64,000 bases of DNA from Xestospongia muta (GCA_963693285.1 OY848920.1:3547135-3611134), one strand, 5' to 3'. Positions 23,101-31,805 are shown, counted from the first letter of the stretch. Notes: generated by a model from the sequence alone, not told the origin. Numbers and translations: made by a program.

Positions 23101-24065
23101 TGGATTACCCACAAAACCTGAAGACGTATTTATATGACGTGTATTAAGAGTAGGCACACTAGAATGCTCATGACCACGTAAATATAATGATGATTTTTGA
23201 GTCACAGGAGCATGCAAGTTTCCTATTGGACAGTAGTCAATAGTAATGTTAAAACATTAGAAACTGCTAAATACAATAAAATAAATTCACTAATTCTTAA
23301 TGTACCTCTTGGAATATCAACATCAGCATTTTCAATTATATCATTACTTCCAATAGACTTATTATTAGAAGAGTTACCTGGAAAAAATATATATATATCA
23401 AGCTTGTTATTGAGATTTGGTGATTTCTAAATTATAAAATGGACATGTATAATAGAATAACACATCATCTACAGAAGTTTTTGCAGCATACAAACAGACA
23501 GATTATAATTGATAAATACCATAAGAACATTTTGATGATATTGTTTTTGCTATAAGAAAATTAGATTTTTATTATGTTTAATACCTGACTCGTTAAGTCT
23601 TTCAAACAAAGTATAAGAACTATTGTCACAGCTGTTGTATGAGGTATCTAATAAGAAAAGCAGATAAAGTGTACATTTCTATGAAAAACTATTACTTGGT
23701 GGATTGGTTGAACTGTTAGATAAAGGAGAATCAATATCATTAATAGAACTAAAAACAGCAGTATGCCGTTTGATAGTTCTGTGGTCCCGAATTCGTCCAT
23801 CACAAACCAGACAAAAGCAAGATGCTGATCTTATTCTTTTAGGTTGTGGTCTTTCTAGACTTTGATCTTCTGCTCGTGGTCCAGGATTAAGTTCTACATC
23901 TCCAGACAAAATGAGAAGAATCAAGAAAAGTACAGTCGAAATTAGTGTAGTCAATTTTTCAAGCATCCATTTTCTTGTTAAGCTAATGCCTAGGTTACAA
24001 AGTGACGAACAATTGTGACAATTCCACACCCCAATGGAAACTCTCCATTGAAGTAGATCGATCAT
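8119..24065 (-). CDS. Gene A model: 2A leader, linkers, Gln-rich, DD, C2HC finger, Roc-COR-like GTPase, DD
   Basis: Gene-level join of exons at 24070-23696, 23647-23585, 23377-23306, 23222-22910, 22857-22559, 17864-17571, 14181-14090, 14012-13913, 11420-9405, 8954-8686 and 8139-8119. Each has consensus GT/AG borders. All junctions are phase 1 except 14090/14012 and 8686/8139, which are phase 0, so the frame carries through from 17864 to the stop. The five upstream exons are less certain: 22910-23222 and 22559-22857 have lengths that break frame and the latter has stops. They may belong to a dying 5' half or to a separate decayed gene. The downstream half (DD1 to stop) is fully open. A plausible role is an intracellular sensor: P-loop switch, COR-like segment, and DDs for recruiting signalling partners. 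The 17.9-22.5 kb intron is filled by mobile elements. Confidence 0.5.
8686..8954 (-). CDS. Gene A C-terminal death-domain exon (DD2)
   Basis: 269 nt, entered in phase 1 and left in phase 0. It encodes LLDQQPPIRELATHARTSEY, then a typical DD pattern (LGVTLQLDSV ... YQLWIEAKAQNATRRSLLYALSTIGLND). Death domains form six-helix bundles that recruit other DD proteins; here the domain would be the C-terminal signalling end of the GTPase. Acceptor TTTTGATAG and donor ATG|GTAAGT are both good. The segment between this exon and the terminal exon (8140-8685) is an intron with nothing else seen. Confidence 0.8.
8955..9404 (-). other. Intron of gene A between GTPase and DD2 exons
   Basis: 450 bp of AT-rich DNA bounded by G|GTGAGT and TTTTGATAG|. 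No other feature is seen. Confidence 0.6.
9405..11420 (-). CDS. Gene A Roc-COR-like P-loop GTPase exon
   Basis: 672 codons, uninterrupted, phase 1 at both ends. Exon residues 27-34 are the P-loop GAPGTGKS. A ~90-residue Ser/acidic spacer follows, then a G3-like DTGGQ at about residues 168-172. The G4 position reads LGTFLDK at about 260-265, a departure from the usual N/TKxD. The second half contains a strongly conserved block (GTFREDLLTSPNSHLSQGF), a winged-helix-like stretch (TPQDFLKLMTSLFIMASLPEKG), the PRGVFPALVV segment and a C-terminal Cys cluster (YCTLCSNKSTEHFC ... CCESC) that could bind zinc. The order resembles Roco-type Roc-COR proteins, but the low similarity leaves a STAND-like NTPase possible. 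Nucleotide binding is inferred from the motifs. Confidence 0.8.
9945..10101 (-). repeat. 157-bp near-identical block shared by genes A, B and C (copy A)
   Basis: Same length and nearly the same bases as 45667-45823 and 50787-50943: about two differences in each pairwise comparison by eye, while the sequence on either side diverges visibly. It encodes the EGTFREDLLTSPNSHLSQGF to PEKGKYFLP part of the GTPase exon. Confidence 0.75.
11440..12955. repeat. Tandem duplication, unit 1
   Basis: Matches 14226-15505 over nearly its whole length, with unit 2 lacking about 230 bp (positions 12565-12797 here). The beginning also matches the intron 5' of the gene B GTPase exon (about 47205-47370), so the source is the intron preceding the GTPase exon. 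It contains an internal repeat of about 85 bp at 12160-12570. Confidence 0.8.
12160..12570. repeat. ~85-bp imperfect tandem repeats (array 1)
   Basis: Recurring words AGTATTAAGGGATACATAT, GCACTGGGCTCC and CCATCCCAGGATGTACTAAG appear in the same order every 60-90 bp. Related arrays occur at 13190-13520, 14945-15345 and 32515-32720. Confidence 0.7.
12970..13680. repeat. Diverged third copy of the intron repeat
   Basis: Starts with the same GTTATAAGGTCTTGTGGTTA word as 11990 and 14775 and continues into an ~85-bp repeat array, with much more divergence than between units 1 and 2, so it is the older copy. Confidence 0.65.
13913..14012 (-). CDS. Gene A C2HC zinc-finger exon, second part
   Basis: 33 codons plus one base. 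It begins TLCDQNPDKN and ends PPIENG across the splice to the GTPase exon. It supplies the fourth ligand (Cys) of the finger begun in the exon above. The Pro-rich remainder would be a flexible linker. Entered in phase 0, left in phase 1; acceptor ATTGTAG, donor AATG|GTATAT. Confidence 0.7.
14090..14181 (-). CDS. Gene A C2HC zinc-finger exon, first part
   Basis: Encodes TTTTAVTNNIYIPCRYCGFK then YAPSTMTYHE, giving C-x2-C-x11-H that continues to C-x in the next exon (HETLC): a C2HC finger split by a 77-bp intron. Phase 1 in (acceptor CTCATAG), phase 0 out. Gene C has no counterpart of this finger. Role unknown; such fingers bind nucleic acid or protein. Confidence 0.7.
14226..15505. repeat. Tandem duplication, unit 2
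   Basis: Copy of 11440-12955 with a ~230-bp internal deletion, lying in the next intron upstream. It includes its own ~85-bp repeat array at 14945-15345. Differences are scattered single bases, so the duplication is moderately recent. Confidence 0.8.
15506..17570 (-). other. Gene A intron, remainder
   Basis: No exon is supported. Around 15960-16150 there is a patch rich in TTGTGTCACATTGCGTCATG and TGTGTAC words that may be part of an old MITE. Nothing else stands out. Confidence 0.45.
17571..17864 (-). CDS. Gene A first death-domain exon (DD1)
   Basis: 97 codons, phase 1 on both sides (acceptor TCTCAG, donor ACAG|GTAAGA). It encodes DITSVLKETPSKYELFNLLY, then SDKWYDIGLSLQV and LKRNQMDNISKLFAVIHNFL and ends LIRQYLST, a good six-helix DD pattern. 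Because the exon is symmetric it can be added or skipped without changing frame; gene C lacks it. Its closest relative in the window is the broken DD exon of gene D at 28270-28492. It would give the protein a DD on both sides of the GTPase. Confidence 0.75.
18165..19213. repeat. ~265-bp dispersed repeat H, copy 1, split by a MITE
   Basis: Left part 18165-18217 and right part 19004-19213 together match 37523-37630 plus 38420-38577. It begins ATGGTTTGTGGTTGGGCT and ends near GACGTTTCTT. No clear terminal repeats. Confidence 0.75.
18218..19003. mobile_element. TA-inserting MITE, copy 1
   Basis: 786 bp with terminal inverted repeats beginning TACTCTGTCCAAGTTGAG and flanked by a TA duplication (18216-18217, 19004-19005). 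The matching empty site, AATACTAAATAAA, is in repeat H copy 2 near 37580-37590, which proves the boundaries. It contains a short basic frame with HKQRRLLQMSM. TA target and terminal repeats fit a Tc1/mariner-type non-autonomous element. Confidence 0.85.
19214..19455. mobile_element. 5'-truncated MITE fragment
   Basis: Matches the right ~240 bp of the two full MITEs (TATGCCATTGAAAATGTATG, then GTCTGGGTGG) and ends CTCGGACATACTA followed by TA. The left terminus is missing; it abuts the end of repeat H copy 1. Confidence 0.75.
19460..20165 (+). repeat. Repeated promoter block, copy 2, with TATA box
   Basis: From CACAAAGGAATATTAATGAC through AAAGGGGCGTGACCC to TCACTTCCTGTATAGTCAG, this matches 39330-39760 and, in parts, 61440-61690. 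At about 20127-20136 GTATATAAAGG is a TATA box with the same GTCATTCTAGAGTG element ~20 bp downstream as at 2.87 kb. It reads as a duplicated promoter plus upstream region. Confidence 0.6.
20223..20820 (+). pseudogene. Decayed secreted Cys-rich family gene behind promoter copy 2
   Basis: ATG at 20223 opens a 54-codon frame (MTDRENILINYPITNDLVTQ ...). Further on, other frames show YIGNDYYCKSG (about 20560-20595) and DIELRV (about 20700-20720). These are the signature pieces of the 70-514 exon. Stops and frame changes separate them. Confidence 0.5.
21130..21665 (+). pseudogene. Ty3/Gypsy retrotransposon pol remnant (integrase C-terminal end)
   Basis: Stop-free from 21208 to 21489, reading NYKVTPESTTIKFPAKLI, then RRKLKSQLNLLHPDL and VFTRNYRTSPKWIE. 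This is the usual tail of Gypsy integrases (TPHSTTG...PAELL...GRRLR...LDLL...RNY..GPKW). The frame then shifts and continues to RSASPPIQGSKSIRIRKPS and a stop near 21661. A purine-rich GGTGGGAGAAA followed by TGTACTATA at about 21680 may be the polypurine tract and start of an LTR, but no second LTR was identified. Old and broken. Confidence 0.75.
21690..22558. other. Possible LTR remains and spacer
   Basis: Non-coding. It may begin with LTR sequence of the Gypsy remnant, but the right edge is not visible. A TA-rich patch lies at about 22027-22040. Confidence 0.35.
22559..22857 (-). pseudogene. Gene A Gln-rich exon, decayed
   Basis: Aligns with the intact gene C exon at 52760-53077 from the start (NYPYSCEESIK against NPTYPYSPEESIE) to the identical end (TTTACAACACCAG). 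Here the frame is lost after VQQM; the next frame carries the Gln run (KQFQKQQQQ, LQIQQQIKQQLQQK) and then two TGA stops. The length (299 nt) is not compatible with phase-1 in and out. A symmetric exon could be skipped without harm, so the rest of gene A may survive. Confidence 0.65.
22910..23222 (-). pseudogene. Gene A linker exon with +1 frameshift
   Basis: Homologous to gene C exon 53130-53390. Both contain GFVGNPSLPMS and later a HKTT...KKV segment. The exon is 313 nt where a symmetric one would need 312. The shift falls at a run of six A (about 23037-23042): frame one gives KHKQKDDQKIS then stop, while the next frame continues SPKSKRIRTGELEMMRHKTT to the donor. It is either a real mutation or a sequencing error. 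Confidence 0.65.
23306..23377 (-). CDS. Gene A small linker exon
   Basis: 72 nt, symmetric phase 1 (acceptor TTTTCCAG, donor AGAG|GTACAT), encoding a Ser/Asn/acidic linker (NSSNNKSIGSNDIIENADVD). No domain recognised. Confidence 0.55.
23585..23647 (-). CDS. Gene A small linker exon
   Basis: 63 nt, symmetric phase 1 (acceptor TTATTAG, donor TCAG|GTATTA), encoding TSYNSCDNSSYTLFERLNES. No domain recognised. Confidence 0.55.
23696..24065 (-). CDS. N-terminal exon with hydrophobic leader and 2A ribosome-skipping motif
   Basis: Open from ATG 24065 (alternative ATG 23966) to donor A|GTAATA. Residues 38-54 are strongly hydrophobic (TLISTVLFLILLIL), at once followed by SGDVELNPGP at 54-63, a full match to the 2A consensus D-V/I-E-x-N-P-G-P. 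In 2A peptides the ribosome fails to link the final Gly and Pro, releasing the upstream piece and continuing translation from Pro. Such leader-plus-2A N termini are known from some invertebrate NLR-type proteins and from some non-LTR retrotransposons. After the motif come PKRIR and a short Cys/His segment (CFCLVCDG ... HRTIKRH). Starting at M34 places the leader right at the N terminus and looks better. The exon entry (CATTTTACAG|) suggests a 5' UTR exon ending near 24117. Confidence 0.7.
23877..23903 (-). other. 2A 'ribosome skip' motif GDVELNPGP
   Basis: Codons for G-D-V-E-L-N-P-G-P on the minus strand; the skip point would be between the codons at 23880-23882 (Gly) and 23877-23879 (Pro). 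It is preceded directly by a hydrophobic leader. Confidence 0.85.
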
Positions 24066-24070
24066 AATGT

Positions 24071-24116
24071 CTGTAAAATGGACATCACTAACATTTTAGT
24101 CAATTTTAACATACCT
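24071..24116 (-). other. Short 5' intron of gene A
   Basis: A ~46-bp intron candidate: donor AAAG|GTATG and acceptor TTTTACAG|. The exon before it (about 24117-24180) has no ATG and would be 5' UTR. Confidence 0.5.
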
Positions 24117-24180
24117 TTAAAAAGACTGAAGTTTGAGCAGCTCTGTTTTCAAACCCAACAACTTTGAATTCAAAGGTGAG

Positions 24181-24481
24181 AAGCGGTACAATGTTACAAG
24201 TGTGCGCATGAGTAATACCTAGGTCTTAATGTTACCATGACGAATCTCGTTGTGTGCAGACATCCTAATTAATGGGAGGGGAAATCACGCCAAAAATATT
24301 TTTGGAACAAGTCCTAGCTACGTTGCCAAATCAACCTTCTCCCAAGCATTCAATGTATTAGAGGAGCCCGCTCCAGCTTTGGACATACAGCCAGGTCCCG
24401 GAGCCCACCAATGGAGCGGGTAATCTCGGAAATTGCTGTGGCTTTTTAAACTAAACTTGTATATATTTTCTCTTAAATGAA

Positions 24482-24518
<37 letters not shown>

Positions 24519-24660
24519 TTTTCTCTTTTTAACCCTGCATTCCTTCTTATTTCTATATCATTATCACTTTGGACAGCTTAAAAAAACATGAAGGGAGGCT
24601 CGCTTCAACCAATTGTGATCTGTCAAGGACTCTATTCCAGCTAACTCATTGTCTGTTGCT
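24181..24660. other. Upstream region of gene A with (AT)n and a short inverted repeat
   Basis: Likely holds the promoter of the 2A-leader gene. An inverted pair CCCGCTCCA / TGGAGCGGG lies at about 24368-24419, and an (AT)n run of about 32 bp at 24487-24518. No TATA box was assigned. Confidence 0.4.
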
Positions 24661-24969
24661 ATGGACTCCTTAGATATATTTTGATGGGTTGTTGTACTGT
24701 ATATATAGCTTGGTTTTGTTTATTGATTTTTAATATTGGTTGTCCAGACAAATATAAAGTCTGAAATGTCCTTTCACATCTATTACCTCTTCCCCTAAGA
24801 CTTTTCAACAGCTGTAAAAAAACTCTTTTGGAATAATAATCTGAGCTGGTAGCTCGTAAAACAGTTTGTGAAATAACTTGTTCTACAAAACTACATTCAA
24901 ATTCAATCTTCAATGGTTTTATGTTACAATCCCGGTCATTTTGGAGACAATGCTATATCATAGTGTGTG

Positions 24970-25278
24970 TTACACTAGTTCAAAATGGCTAGGGGTATAG
25001 CTGCTACCTGATATTATTGGCAATACACCCAGAGATAGTAGATCTCTCAATCCATCTGTATTTATTGTAATATTGTTAATAGAGGACTGGGCATAGCAAT
25101 GATAATTCAGATGATAAACAACCAGCTGATTGATATCAATATGTTTAATGTAATTATCAAGGAAATGTTTAATGACTCTGGTTATCCCCTGACGACAAGC
25201 TTCATGTAATACCAGTATAAAATCACTATCAAAAGATGACAGATAATATGAATGAAACAAAGATATTTGTGTAGACAC
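24970..25278 (-). pseudogene. Possible ankyrin-like fragment
   Basis: A 102-codon frame containing LHEACRQGITRVIKHFLDNY, which resembles an ankyrin repeat. No neighbouring exons were recognised. Weak call. Confidence 0.25.
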
Positions 25279-25299
25279 AAAGTGTGATACACTTTAATA

Positions 25300-26590
25300 G
25301 CAGAGTTTGTAAAGGAATGGATTACTTTTTTAGGTGTATTGCTAGAGTGATTATGATTTAGTCCATTGCAAACATTGTAGCAAACATCAAGAACTCAACA
25401 TTTTCATATCATTTGTCCTCAAAATCAGGTAACTATACAATCAATTCATAGTACATTAGTAATCAAATCTATGTCATGTTTACTTTCAGTTCATATCAAA
25501 TAATTTCCTATATACATGGAACTTGCAACTACATAACTATATAGTGGTTAAATCAACTAGTCAATTTTTACAGTGATATAAAGTGATGGTAATGTTAGCA
25601 CACAATCAGTCCATATCAAATAATTTGCCACATACATGAAACTTGTATAACTAAAATTATATTGGTTAAAATATCCAGTCAATTATTTATGGTGATATAA
25701 AGTGTTGATAAAGTTAACACACAATATACTAGAATAGAGTGAACTAACAGAAAAAATGACCATCAGGAACAAAGTGAATGAAACAGGTTATTAAAGATGT
25801 TAATATCTGAACCTTACTTAAAAGAACATACATGAATTGCTATATATAGACTTTATAGTAATGACATAACTACTTGTGCTTCTAACAGTTTGAATTAGTA
25901 TAAAATTCACAAATGGCTATGACTTAAATAAAGATCTACATTCTTCTTTCATAAACTGTTGATCAGGCTTAATTCCAACTCATAAACATAGTCCATAATC
26001 TATAGCTGCTTAAGTAAAATGAAAATTGTAATTATCAAGGAGTTTGTATTGTAAATAGGTAGTGCATCAGTTAAAGTTATTGATGTTATATAGGATAAGT
26101 ATTTTACTTTTGAATAGACACTTATTCTTGTAATTTAACCAAAAGAAAAATGTACTTTGGTTATTTTAATGAAACAATTTGATTTGATGTTTAAAGTACA
26201 TTTTAAATAAGTAAGTTGATTTCATGTGTCCAGTAGTTCAGTCGACCAATATAGACAACCAATTTAAATACACAAAACACAAACTTGCAATTGAACTGTC
26301 TCCAGTAATCAATAGATTATTGTGTGAGTAGACTAAAGTAGGAGACCTTGTTATACATGAACTGTTATGTTACAGTAGGTCAGTGACATTAGTGAAAGAA
26401 TAAGCATTAACATTACATGTTAATTTTTGAAGTAAACAAGATCATATCTTTAATAAAAACATTGAAAAATACAAAATAATGTTATTGTGTATTAACAAGT
26501 CATAGTATAACAAGGATATATTAATTACCAGTCTTATATTTACACAAATTTATCAAGGTAGTAATGAATACTTTCATCAATGTTCTTTGC
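25300..26590. other. Non-coding stretch with partial repeat
   Basis: Its start (about 25305-25440) matches the low end of the gene 3'-end block (GTAGCAAACATCAAGA). The remainder has internal near-duplicates (CAGTTCATATCAAATAATTT at about 25490 and 25600) and no gene. Confidence 0.45.
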
Positions 26591-26599
26591 TTATTATTA

Positions 26600-27760
26600 A
26601 CAGGAAGTCCTTTAATAACAGAGTTAATACAAGAATGGATTACTTTTTAGCTATATTGGTATAGTGATTGTGACTTAGTCTATTGAAAACATTGTAGCAA
26701 ACATCATGAGCTCAACCAAATTGATATCATTTGTCATCAAAATCAAGTAACTATGTTCATTTGGAGCCTTTTGAAATACTTGATAAGCATCTGTAAACTA
26801 TAAGGAATTACAATATATAGCACCTGCAGTCCTGCTCATTGTAATACATATATATACACATGCTAATTTTAGTAGTTACCTTCAAATGTATTGAATAGTT
26901 GGATAAGAGAAAATTAGCCTGGATTAATAAAATAATACTGTTCACAAAAGTGCTCTTTAATTATGGTACTATAGTTGACAACATTGTCTGATGAACTGAG
27001 CTAAGTTCAGCATATATAGCTATGTAACAGTAAACAGAAAATGTAGACGTGCAATGTAATCAGTGACCATTTATTGTGAGGGGTTGTATTTGTTCCAGAC
27101 CTCCATGGCTAAAACAGTATTAACGTAATGCTTTTTAATAATAGTGATAAAATGGTTATGTGAATTTACATACATGTCCTTGAATAAAATTTTGGATAAG
27201 GCATGTAGCTTTGATAACAGAAACTAGTTATAGTAGTTATTTATTGAGTGATATATCATGTGTAGCTCTGTTAGTTGCCATTCAAAGATACAAGTAACTA
27301 TGATACATATGATGTATATAATTATATAAAAGTAAATGAGACAACAAGGTGTCTGTATTGAGACTTGTATTATGTGAACACCATCATTCAGCCTAGTCTG
27401 TTTTTAGCCACATGATCACAATTGTATTTGTCAATTTATGTAAAGCTGACTAAACTACAAAAACACTGTTTTTGCGTATTCATTTAGTTTGAAGTTGACT
27501 TCATGTATGTAAGAGTGTCTCTAAATATTATACCAAATTTTGTCTAGCTGCTTGTACTTTCGTCTTTTTTATTTAATTCAAATTGATATATATGTGTCAA
27601 TTCAGTATATCCAGCTATATAGATCTACACTCTTCAATTCTAACTGTACGTGTCTCCAATAGAAATCACTTTGTAGTTCTAGTATAAGTAATAATTACTG
27701 GATTTTTAAGAGTTGGTCCATGCAAAACAAAATCGTAAAAGAGTATCATAATTGTAGTTC
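26600..27760. repeat. Gene 3'-end duplication block, copy 2
   Basis: Matches 6840-7960 and 42320-43400. The DD remnant inside (about 27530-27640) is more deleted than in the other two copies, and no terminal exon follows. Confidence 0.65.
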
Positions 27761-28265
27761 ATGTCCTTAATCCAGAGTGTTCTATAAAAGAGATTTGATT
27801 ACATTTTCAAATGGTGTACTTAATGTAGTAATATTATAATTAGCTATCTCAATTTTTTAGATGTCCTTTATTTCGACATTAGCCAATGAAGCAGTTATCA
27901 AACTTTTTCTTTTCACGAACTATCATACACATCCTGATCATAATTCTCATTATAAGTCTACAAGTGACACATAAATATGGCAAGCCATTATGGCTAGCAC
28001 ATTCAGTGTCTCATATCATTAGGTACTGGTTACATTTTATGAAGTATGATTCAATTAAAGAAACTAATGAACAGAAAAATACTAGTAACAGTGTAAGGGA
28101 GAAATTAACTAAAGTTGTCGCCAGTGGTTCTGATGCAGAAGGTAAAAGACAAAAGTAAACATTTCAGACTTTGAGCCTTTGGTAATTGTCCTTAGTATAG
28201 AAGTGCTCCCAGTTATGTACTATACTATATACTACCATAATATATATACTATAATATATTCATAG
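27761..28265. other. Spacer with an unsupported small frame
   Basis: A 90-codon plus-strand frame (27886-28158) has a hydrophobic start and a basic tail but no motif or splice support. I see nothing else. Confidence 0.3.
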
Positions 28266-28269
28266 CAAT

Positions 28270-28492
28270 GATCACTGTCTCCCACATAAAAGGGGATGTA
28301 CAGTATCTTTTCAGATGTTTATGACTGCTGAGCGTTTATGAATATCAATAATCAGCCTTTGTTGTATACTTTCCAAATAATTATCTGGCACTCTCAGACA
28401 TACACCAATCGAATACCACTAGGCACTTATATCTGCTAATAGATTGAGTAGTTCATATTTATCAGGTGCCTTCTTTATGATATCAGAAATAT
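28270..28492 (-). pseudogene. Gene D death-domain exon with in-frame stop
   Basis: Acceptor GTTAG then DISDIIKKAPDKYELLNLLA, DISA, stop (TAG), WYSIGVCLRVPDNYLESIQQ. The alignment with DD1 of gene A (DITSVLKETPSKYELFNLLY ... DKWYDIGLSLQV) is clear. The TAG replaces the Lys codon before the conserved Trp, and another stop follows, so the DD cannot be made in full. Confidence 0.65.
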
Positions 28493-30220
28493 CTAACATA
28501 CATATGACAACAGAATTAATAATTACTATAGACTGTTTAGCAAATTGTATACAAATTAGGAAATATTAAAGCATGTAGGGCTTGATGTTGAACACAACAA
28601 GATACTAAGAATTGTAGTTTTATCATTCCAGTTATACATAATAACACATGCAGAGTTATATGTAATACTAGTTCAAACATGTTAATGAAAATGTATAAAC
28701 CTGTATTATGGTGGGCTGTTAATATGCCTTCTTTAACATGTGCTATTATGTAGGGATGATGAAAAACTATACTTACTCTCTTGTTTTTTCTTTGTGTATT
28801 GCATCCATATATTTGCTAAACTATATTTGAAAAGACATTATTTGCTATTGACTTAATGTTGTAACAAATAAACTTTGAAAATTAAATAAATATTTTCAAA
28901 ATAATGTAGTTAACATAGGGAGGATAAGTAATATCATTCCACATGCAAAGAAGAGAGTAGACATTGCAATTGCATCATCACTACAAAATATATAGCATAT
29001 AGGCACAGAATCCAAAATATCACTGATATTATTTCATTGATGTAGAGAGTTGATGTATATCAGGTCTTTAATTGTTTTATGTTGCTTGTGCTATTATGTA
29101 GGGATGGTAAAACTTGCAATCCTTACTATTTTTTACATTCTTTGTATTGCACAGATATTACCCATCCCTGTATTTATTTCATTTTAGAAAATACTTCAAA
29201 TTAATATTTTGTTTAATTTTTTAAATTGCAAGTGTTTTGATAGTAATTAACAAAAGCTGTAGCATGCTGGAAAGCAATGAAAGTTCATGTTTAACCAGCT
29301 TACAAAAAGCTTCCTTACACATTGTGATCCCACTCATTCCCATTAAGTCTTAGTTTATGTACTTATATTAAATATTCAAGTAAGACGTAACAAAAATCAT
29401 TAACAAATTTATAGCACATCTTCTCTAACATTAACCAAAAAGTAAGTAGTAAATAGTTACTATGGGTAATAACACAAATACAAACAAACAAATAAAAATC
29501 AGCAAAGTAAAATACAGATATAGAAAAATATTTAAAGCTATTTACATATATAGAGTTTATATATCTTCATATCAAACTACAATCATTTATCAAATGATGT
29601 GCAAATAGCTATAGAACTGCACAATTATAGAATTTGTTAGTAACTATAAAAAGGAAAATTTTAATTTTGTAATTATAATCATAAGAACTCAATCCACATA
29701 GACTATCTACAAGATTAAAATGAACCTAATATTTTTGATGACAGCATGATAGAATTTTTTTTATATTCAAAAGTGAAGAATTGACAAAAACAATGGAAGA
29801 AGACATTTTGTTAGGATTGCTGAACCATAAATATTAACAAACTGACTATTTTTTTAAAAATGAGTAATTTCCTATAACATCACTTAATGTTTTGTTGAAT
29901 ATATATTGTTATGTAAATATCCTTCCATCTTACAACAAAATTATGGCTGATTATTCAAAAAGATAATGTAAGTTTTGATCTTTTATATGGAAGGGTTGTA
30001 TGTTATATTCATTACTTATAATGACACATATTCTATGCCATACAATAATAGTACAATCTCCATTGCTTGGCAAAAATAAGGTGTGAAAAAGGTAAAATGA
30101 AGAAAAATATATAGATATACTGCTAAAATAGTAAACATATGTCTGAAAACAATCTTGTAACTAGATGAGACATAAAGGGCATTTGCCAGGCACAACAACA
30201 GTATAACATACTTTTTCTAC
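28493..30220 (-). other. Gene D intron, no features
   Basis: AT-rich, with near-repeats around CTATTATGTAGGGATG at about 28740 and 29092. No exon is supported. Confidence 0.4.
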
Positions 30221-30310
30221 CCTGTTGAATCATTCCATGATCTTCAACAGTAGCTTCAGACATGTTTTGCTGACCACTCTGTCTAACATAGCCATGTTCT
30301 GGATTATCAT
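30221..30310 (-). CDS. Gene D linker exon
   Basis: 90 nt, symmetric phase 1 (acceptor TATATAG, donor CAGG|GTAGAA), encoding DDNPEHGYVRQSGQQNMSEA then TVEDHGMIQQ. Polar linker without a known domain. Confidence 0.45.
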
Positions 30311-31805
30311 CTATATAATAGAGATTTTTATCAGTATACGAACACATACATAATATGAAGCACATAATGTTCCTATGTAACAGGTCTATAGGAAAGTGAT
30401 TGATTAAAAAATACTGTGGCTATAGTGCTAGTTTTATAGGCAGTCACTATCATTCATTATTATAATGCTGGCAAGTAAACTATGTTTGACTGCTTTGTTT
30501 GACTTTGGAGTAACCATGATAAGAGTTGACTGTGGCATTGACAAATTCTTTGATATGCATATTTTCACTAATTGATAGCAATACTGTTACCTAAATCTGA
30601 TAATTTAGGCTCAAAATAAGGACAGGTTGACTACTGCAACTCTAAATAACACAAATGGATTATCCCATACTGAATATTAATGACCTAACATCTTACATAT
30701 AGCTTAGAATTTACCACAACATATGTTGTTGTAAAAGTCATAAAAGCTCGAATAATTTTAAATTTTATTTGAATGTTATTCAAATACATAATGGTATGAT
30801 TGCCTATATACATTATGTAGGGTAGTCTTCAAAGTGCAATTATTCCGTTTTGTCAACCACAATAACTTACATTAGTGGACTTTTGTTTTCACAGAAATAC
30901 ACAATTGAAAGAATACATGGACTTTAGTTTACTTTCATTTAAAATGAAAATGCCAAACTACATTAATTTTTAAAAAATTCTAACTATAGTATAATTTTTA
31001 AAAGTTCATTTTAAACTCAAATTTTACTATTTAAAGGTTTTGTTGTGTGCAATAATTATTTAAAACAAACTTAGAAGCAAAATATGACTTTTTTCAGTTA
31101 GGATCAATGAAGTTCAGGATCAATGAATTTTAATGGTTGATGTGTGTATCAGAAGTTAAAGGATGCTGCTTAATTTCAGTTACCATCCCATAAAAAAATA
31201 TAATAACATTGCAAAAAAAGACACATGTAGATACCACACAATACAAAACAATTATAGGACTGTCAGTACACACAGTATGTGAGGAGTAAAAAAGGCAAGT
31301 TATGTTTTACAACTTCTTTTGTTTCCATTTTTGAATATAACAATTACAACAATATATGCTTCTCTGCTTTTGATGTTGAAATGATAATATTCATAGTGTT
31401 AAGTTCACAAAGTTTATATCAATTAAGAGTACACGTATACAATATACAGGAACTGTGATGATGTTAAGGTCTTGTGGTTAACAAGAGAAATCAATATAAA
31501 CAACTCTGAAAACCTGCACAAGCTATATAAGAAATATTGACAAGTGAGTATGAGAAGTAAAAAATGGTAAGCTTCCAAATATGATCATAAACAGGATTAT
31601 CTAATGCTTTAGAATTAGATTTACACACTCTTTTTTCTTAGTGAGGTTAAGGGCTCCTACTATTATTGTGACTGTGAGTTAAAACATGCTTTAATGTGTT
31701 ATACTATCTTAAAGTTATGTTATTGGCTATGATAATATTTGTTTATAGCAATATATGAAATGGCACATTTATTACTGTCTTAAGTTGGCTTTATTAATTG
31801 CTTAC
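30311..31805 (-). other. Gene D intron
   Basis: No exon is supported. At about 31475-31560 it contains a diverged piece of the gene A intron repeat (AGGTCTTGTGGTTA ... TTGACAAGTGAGTATGAGAAG). Confidence 0.4.

Noticed and set aside
24487..24518. (AT)n run as origin or promoter
   Set aside because: Ordinary microsatellite; nothing ties it to a function. The same applies to 39818-39845.
27886..28158. 90-codon frame with hydrophobic start and basic tail
   Set aside because: No homology, no exon context, not conserved in the duplicated blocks next to it.
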